From: Prevotellaceae bacterium UBA2757
GTDB taxonomy: Bacteria > Bacteroidota > Bacteroidia > Bacteroidales > Bacteroidaceae
NCBI GenBank assembly: GCA_002353215.1
Contig: DEJD01000018.1
Location: 1-8,204 of the forward strand
Length of the DNA: 8,204 bases
Direction of reading: 5' to 3'
Under the pieces are notes generated by a model. That model ran no database searches. It saw nothing but the letters and a program-made list of their open reading frames with translations, and had not been told where the DNA came from. The position numbers and the translations under genes are program-made. Position 1 is the first letter of the stretch; each line of letters starts with the position of its first letter. This document shows positions 5,501-8,204 of the stretch, piece by piece.

Positions 5501-8204
5501 AAACCACATTGTCGAGTGTGGCCTCCAGACTGTCGCTGTAGATACTCAGTTTCTTTGCGGTGTTATCCAAAACGAAAGCAACGTGTTGGAAGTCTGTCGA
5601 TGCGAGTGGAGTTGTTGTTGTAAGGGTGTTGTCGTCAACTACAACTTTCAGACATTTATTGTCAGTAAGCCACAACTGCAGTTTCTTGCCTTCGCTACCA
5701 TGTGAGAAGATAGGCATTTCTGCACCAGTCTCCTCTGGTTTGATGGTCACTTCTATGGTTATATCCTTGTCTGTGAAATTCCTACGGGCTTCACTCTGTG
5801 CATAACCGTCACCGCTGAACTGAAGTGATGGAGCTGTCTGCAGGGTAGTTTCGTTGGTCTCACCCTTAACCTCGAAGTTGGTAGTAGCCTGCAGGTAGTT
5901 GTATTCTATGTCTTCAGAGAAATTGAATATAACGTCGTCGCCATCGTCCAGAATTCCGTCTTTTGGTTCCGGAGTGCCGAACAACTGCGGACGGCGGGTA
6001 TCCTTCACGCCGGTGAGCACCTTCGAACTGTTGGTGAGGAAATTATTTCCGTTTCTGCAGAATAGTACAGCCCTCAGGTCGTAAGACTTTTCCATCACCT
6101 GTCCGTCGCCAAAGAATCGGGTTACTATATTCCCGTTCTCTGGTATCATTTCCTTCGTGCCACTTGCTGCAGCGTAAATGGTCGAGTCAGCATAGAATCC
6201 GCACAGATTAGTCCAGTAATCATCTCCGCGAGTCTGTTCTTTATACTGGAATTCTATATGGTCGAAATTATGTTGGTTCTTATCAAAACCGCTTATGATT
6301 ACAGGCAGGTACCAACCCTTCTCAGCTTCTTGTGGAGCATCACAGTTCATAATCCACTTGTCGCCAGGCGTTGTGATAGTTACCGCACCGGCTGTTTGCA
6401 GATAATGCACGTCGAATTCCACTTTCTGAACTATTGTTGTGTCGCCCTGAGAAATCAGTTTTAACGTCAGACCTTCGTAGTCGAATTTCTCTCCTGCAAA
6501 CACCTCTAAAGTCTTCTCTGTCACCTGTCCCGGGTGGATTTCTATGACGCGTCCTGCACCGGTAACTGGCAGACCGTCCATCATAATCTTTGCACCGTCT
6601 GGATTCGACATTTCTGCCTGAATCAGATTGTAGAAGATATAGGCACCCTCAGGTTGTTCGCTCTCGTTGGTCATATACAGCTTGAATCGTGCCGGTTCAC
6701 CGTATGGAACTCCGCTCAGACTCTGCTTATCCATCTTCATCACTGGGTTTTCAATCTTCTTCGTACGTTCGTCCAGCACAGTCCCCTCGTTGTAAACATA
6801 TGTCTTGCGTTCATCTTCGTACGGACGACAGGTAGCACCTCCGCGAGTTCTATATACAAAACTATGCGCATATGTTACATCGTCTAAGTCCAACTCTCGT
6901 TTCAGGTAGTCTTCGTTGTTGCTTGTCTGTTCGAAGAAGTTATTGCTCAGGAACACATCATGCACATCGTAACCTTTCAGACCCTCGCTGGCTGTCTTCG
7001 CCCTATATACATCGAAGTCTAAGTGGCTTACTCTGTCCATTGCTATCGTGAAACTCTCCTTCCTGCTGTACGCCTTTGCTTCTGTGTGACTTGGAACCAC
7101 GCCGAAGTTTATTACAGGAGTAAGAGTGAAATTGAGAGCCACACCTACAGTCTTTATTTCTACGTTGATGCCGCCATCATCTTCATTTTCAACTGTACCT
7201 GTATGTTCGTTTTTTGCTTTCCTTGAAAGAATCTTTCCAAGCAACTTTGCAACAGTAGGTCCTACGATACTTGCCATACTGCTGAACGCATCTTTAGCAC
7301 CATTTTCGAAATACTCTGAAGTCATCGATGAAATAGGACTGACAAACGAAGTCATTTTTGAGTAGTTGCTTTCAAAAGTCTCTCCATAGCTCATAGTAGT
7401 ACCACCGTCCACGCTGAAGTTCTTCACCAGGTCACGTGCTTCCAGCTTCTCTTTCTCGTTCTGTGCTATCATCTCCAGCCATCTGGACATAATGTCGTGG
7501 TATCGGGCTACTTCGTTAACAGTTTTGTCAGTTGCTTCCTTCGGATAAACCGGCTTATACTCGATACCGAAATTCTCGTCGTCAGCAGGTACGAGCGACA
7601 GATATACTGGCTCTCCTGTTGCGTCAGCCTGTTGCTGCGCCTCTGCCTCTGTACCGGTAAACAGCAGCGCCTTGCATTGTCTTGCCAACGATGGGATGAG
7701 TTGTTCGATGATATATCTCTGTGAGTGGATGAAGTCGCTTGTTACAACAGCTCCGTAAGTCACCACCTCATCGCGTACCAAGTGCAGGGTATTGCCTTTA
7801 TCGTCCAGACCATTAGCTATCTCAATCATTCGTCCTGAGGAAAGTTGTCCTGCCACCTGACGGAACACACTGTCTGGAATGGCACGGATAGCTGTAGCTG
7901 GTTTCACGACTATATTCTGTTCCAAACCGATATACAAGTCGCCGGCTGCACCTACCATCGTTATCTCTTTACTTGTAGATATGTCTTGGTTGGCAGTCAT
8001 GGTGTATGAGAATGCCCGTTGTCCTGAACCTGACCAAATCAGATCGAGTGATATATCGAATTTGCTGCTGGCTGAGTTATTGAAACCTCCTACGCCACCA
8101 GCACCCATCGGAGCTGCTACGACACCTACGAAACTGGTTATACCTGTACCTTCCGACAAACTGATTCCTGTTCCGACAGCCCAGTTCATATCCATCTGGT
8201 AGGC
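2595..8204 (-). CDS. Giant LamG-domain surface/secreted protein, 5'-truncated by the window edge
   Basis: The frame is open to the right edge, so the N-terminus and any signal peptide are missing; residues are counted from the first visible Met (8195-8193), which I do not take as the start. Residues 1-480 are unassigned: a Gly/Ala-rich stretch (about 24-40), helical segments around 222-258, then beta-rich sequence. Residues 480-730 look Ig/fibronectin-like, with paired cysteines (C618, C665, C713). A bacterial Ig-like segment follows (732-782; PEPKDGILDDGDDVIFNFSE). Two LamG/concanavalin-type jelly-rolls span about 785-955 (WNRALDINQL at 931) and 990-1175 (DDRWHHYTMTM at 1080; YTGYIDGIALF at 1144). 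A BACON/Ig-like segment is at 1305-1405. CRG-type domains at 1405-1520 and 1732-1826 flank two GWN modules (1527-1613, 1626-1710). The end, SGWYTVQGIKLPGAP...GIYIYNGRKIMIN, resembles type IX secretion C-terminal tails. LamG domains suggest glycan or protein binding, so an adhesin or structural role is likely; no catalytic residues were recognised. Confidence 0.93.
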   Translation of the reverse strand, partial: AYQMDMNWAVGTGISLSEGTGITSFVGVVAAPMGAGGVGGFNNSASSKFDISLDLIWSGSGQRAFSYTMTANQDISTSKEITMVGAAGDLYIGLEQNIVVKPATAIRAIPDSVFRQVAGQLSSGRMIEIANGLDDKGNTLHLVRDEVVTYGAVVTSDFIHSQRYIIEQLIPSLARQCKALLFTGTEAEAQQQADATGEPVYLSLVPADDENFGIEYKPVYPKEATDKTVNEVARYHDIMSRWLEMIAQNEKEKLEARDLVKNFSVDGGTTMSYGETFESNYSKMTSFVSPISSMTSEYFENGAKDAFSSMASIVGPTVAKLLGKILSRKAKNEHTGTVENEDDGGINVEIKTVGVALNFTLTPVINFGVVPSHTEAKAYSRKESFTIAMDRVSHLDFDVYRAKTASEGLKGYDVHDVFLSNNFFEQTSNNEDYLKRELDLDDVTYAHSFVYRTRGGATCRPYEDERKTYVYNEGTVLDERTKKIENPVMKMDKQSLSGVPYGEPARFKLYMTNESEQPEGAYIFYNLIQAEMSNPDGAKIMMDGLPVTGAGRVIEIHPGQVTEKTLEVFAGEKFDYEGLTLKLISQGDTTIVQKVEFDVHYLQTAGAVTITTPGDKWIMNCDAPQEAEKGWYLPVIISGFDKNQHNFDHIEFQYKEQTRGDDYWTNLCGFYADSTIYAAASGTKEMIPENGNIVTRFFGDGQVMEKSYDLRAVLFCRNGNNFLTNSSKVLTGVKDTRRPQLFGTPEPKDGILDDGDDVIFNFSEDIEYNYLQATTNFEVKGETNETTLQTAPSLQFSGDGYAQSEARRNFTDKDITIEVTIKPEETGAEMPIFSHGSEGKKLQLWLTDNKCLKVVVDDNTLTTTTPLASTDFQHVAFVLDNTAKKLSIYSDSLEATLDNVVYSGVGPLIFGSTNEADTTRRSFFKGCMMQGRVWNRALDINQLNTYAEQMLTGYEIGLIDYYPMNEGKGDYATDLAQGAHLKLEKADWIQPDGMSLRLDKTENKDIKGLQLKEEFFQRTGEQDYTLMLWFKTDEAGRGTLLSNGSGRKTDVGAENKFFIGFEGDTLKYRSNGQEYALGNGYSDDRWHHYTMTMNRSRKVVTIYVDEEMKAQFPCDSIGGMAGKFYLGNMVWQEEGADNDVVKQDNAYTGYIDGIALFEQALPQALISRHTAKSLGGNEKGLITYVDFVHQERQKNGDILLVPYVLNKKVKFDPDGNPSEQHDSVFVDPIDSIMMRVDRNIGAPIQLYEELRNLNFSFVGRDNQIMVSIDELDSRINKRTVYITVNEIPDMNGNFMASPVTTAVFVNRNPLRWTQKTYKTTINYGAETDFEFDIHIVNNSGAPHTYKVENMPKWLSVNVPSDIIDAQSEHILTFSIGKDINVGAYDNIIYLTDENGLAEPLMLDITVEGQEPAWAVSDDMKHFSMNIVARVVIEEDIDTDSRDIISVFDNTGRCMGVGNVNYNAASTESMAYLTVYDSTAQTKPLSFRLWHYGTGKTMVLTPSQQVYFKPEGFVGTTKEPLMLKATDLFVQHIVLEPGWNWISLNVINEDYVNVKKFLSHFSWSEGDMLTNYNHNTSLLYQDGEWISNKDIATLDSMMVSVDESYRIKVGKPMDIELTGSAAKNEGNRTISVKQGWNSIGYTPLVNLPISTALADYLNEAEDGDVVKSKTEFAMFYEGTKGSYEWKGNLKYMKPGEGYMIYRKRENKTSFIYPYFDANATFFEETTSTKVKRFNAYSNSMSLVATAEGIELQKGDKLLALAGTEVRGVTEVDELDENYLFFISIEGDTNAKLSFAIEREGEIIATTDDVITYKSNGIMGSPDKPTSISFVKQDNTQLPQSGWYTVQGIKLPGAPTRKGIYIYNGRKIMIN
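2598..2708 (-). other. C-terminal sorting-type tail of the giant protein
   Basis: The last 37 residues (1830-1866) contain SGWYTVQGIKLPGAPTRKG, a short linker of P-T-R-K-G and a final beta hairpin GIYIYNGRKIMIN. The G-x-Y-x-x-N-G-[RK]-K pattern at the very end is widespread on secreted Prevotella and Bacteroides proteins and resembles type A sorting domains of type IX secretion substrates. Whether it works as a sorting signal depends on the host having that system, which cannot be seen here. Confidence 0.6.
2718..3002 (-). repeat. CRG-motif domain, copy D (giant protein, C-terminal)
   Basis: Encodes residues 1732-1826. Its core is DKLLALAGTEVRGV (1751-1764), with Val in place of the Cys found in the lipoprotein copies. 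It then follows the shared plan: YLFFISIEGD, KLSFAIERE, and the closing YKSNGIMGSPDKP (1808-1820). It is the most diverged copy at the core but has the best closing motif. Confidence 0.65.
3066..3320 (-). repeat. GWN module 2 of the giant protein
   Basis: Encodes residues 1626-1710. It opens with VKQGWNSIGYTPLVNLPI, has a central GDVV...FAMFYEG, then WKGNLKYMKPGEGYMIYRK. The order of elements is the same as in module 1: a GWNxI strand, a short helix, G-D strand, then a 'maximum/grip' strand ending in a Y-hydrophobic pair. Confidence 0.65.
3357..3617 (-). repeat. GWN module 1 of the giant protein
   Basis: Encodes residues 1527-1613. It opens with LEPGWNWISLNVINEDY, continues with GDMLTNYNHNTSLLYQDGEW and ends with VDESYRIKVGKP. 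It is aligned head-to-tail with module 2 after a 12-residue linker. Similar GWNWIS openings are common in large secreted Bacteroidetes proteins; the function is unknown to me. Confidence 0.65.
3636..3983 (-). repeat. CRG-motif domain, copy C (giant protein)
   Basis: Encodes residues 1405-1520. It has the entry W1410 and FSMNIVARV (1419-1427), the core DIISVFDNTGRCMGV (1439-1453), AYLTVYDS (1467-1474), LSFRLWHYGTGK (1481-1492) and the closing YFKPEGFVGTTKEPLML (1503-1519). The RC order is swapped relative to the CRG of the lipoprotein copies, but the spacing of all other elements agrees. Confidence 0.7.
4671..5228 (-). other. LamG-type jelly-roll domain 2 of the giant protein
   Basis: Encodes residues 990-1175. 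The features are MSLRLDKTENKDIKGLQL (opening strand), DYTLMLWFKTDEAGRGTLL (edge strands), DDRWHHYTMTMNRSRKVVTI (the W-H-H-x-x-x-T centre typical of LamG_3) and YTGYIDGIALFEQAL (the closing [IV]-D-[ED]-[IV]-x-[IL]-[FY] strand). It is the better conserved of the two jelly-rolls. Confidence 0.85.
5331..5843 (-). other. LamG-type jelly-roll domain 1 of the giant protein
   Basis: Encodes residues 785-955. It opens with SLQFSGDGYAQ, followed by DITIEVTIKPEE, the central DFQHVAFVLDNTAKKLSIY and the closing GCMMQGRVWNRAL. A YYPMNEGKGDYATDLA segment (958-973) of the kind that links consecutive LamG domains joins it to domain 2. It is inserted right after a bacterial Ig-like segment, at 5850-6002. Confidence 0.8.

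Noticed and set aside
8193..8195. ATG at 8195 as the true start of the giant gene
   Set aside because: The frame stays open to the window edge, no ribosome site can be assessed, and the sequence after it (MDMNWAVGTG) is not a signal peptide, as a secreted protein would need.
2439..8202. Many plus-strand open frames of 61-144 codons opposite the surface-protein genes
   Set aside because: None is longer than expected by chance opposite a 5.6-kb gene; they are rich in Cys, His and Ser with no recognisable domains.
1784..8204. Starch-utilisation type (SusC/SusD) locus or glycoside hydrolase
   Set aside because: The lipoprotein lacks SusD helical repeats, no TonB-dependent receptor is present, and LamG domains here have no adjacent catalytic domain.

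Overview
The window looks like a piece of a Bacteroidales chromosome, most likely Prevotella or a close relative. The evidence is a perfect Bacteroidetes-type -7 promoter element (TACCTTTG), a lipoprotein with the lysine/acidic export signal of surface lipoproteins in this phylum, a Prevotella-style C-terminal tail on a very large secreted protein, A+T-rich leaders with little Shine-Dalgarno sequence, and an anaerobe-type electron transfer flavoprotein. The genus is inferred from these traits, not proven. All four genes lie on the minus strand, so transcription runs from high to low coordinates.

Region 1 (8204 to 1784) is a cell-surface unit. A giant multidomain protein enters from the right edge without its N-terminus (2595-8204, 1,869 residues visible). 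Only 7 bases separate its stop from the start of a 267-residue surface-type lipoprotein (1784-2587). The large protein carries, in order, an unassigned N-terminal part of about 480 residues, Ig/fibronectin-like segments, a bacterial Ig-like segment, two LamG-type jelly-roll domains, a BACON/Ig-like segment, one copy of a 'D-x-I-x-V-F...RC/CRG' domain, two tandem 'GWN' modules, a second copy of the same domain, and a short C-terminal sorting-type tail. The lipoprotein is essentially two more copies of that domain behind a lipid anchor, so the two adjacent genes share a building block. This suggests related surface roles; no enzymatic motif was seen in either.

Region 2 (1610-1783) is a 174-base spacer. 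It holds an A+T-rich inverted repeat just after the lipoprotein gene, a promoter for etfB, and a 12-bp bulged hairpin/palindrome in the predicted etfB leader.

Region 3 (1 to 1609) is an energy-metabolism operon: etfB (complete) and etfA (missing roughly its last 70 residues at the left edge), overlapping by one base in TAATG. Together they encode the heterodimeric FAD protein that passes electrons to or from acyl-CoA dehydrogenase-type partners. Sequence motifs favour the anaerobe, possibly electron-bifurcating, group of ETFs. The two regions are separate transcription units with no visible functional link.
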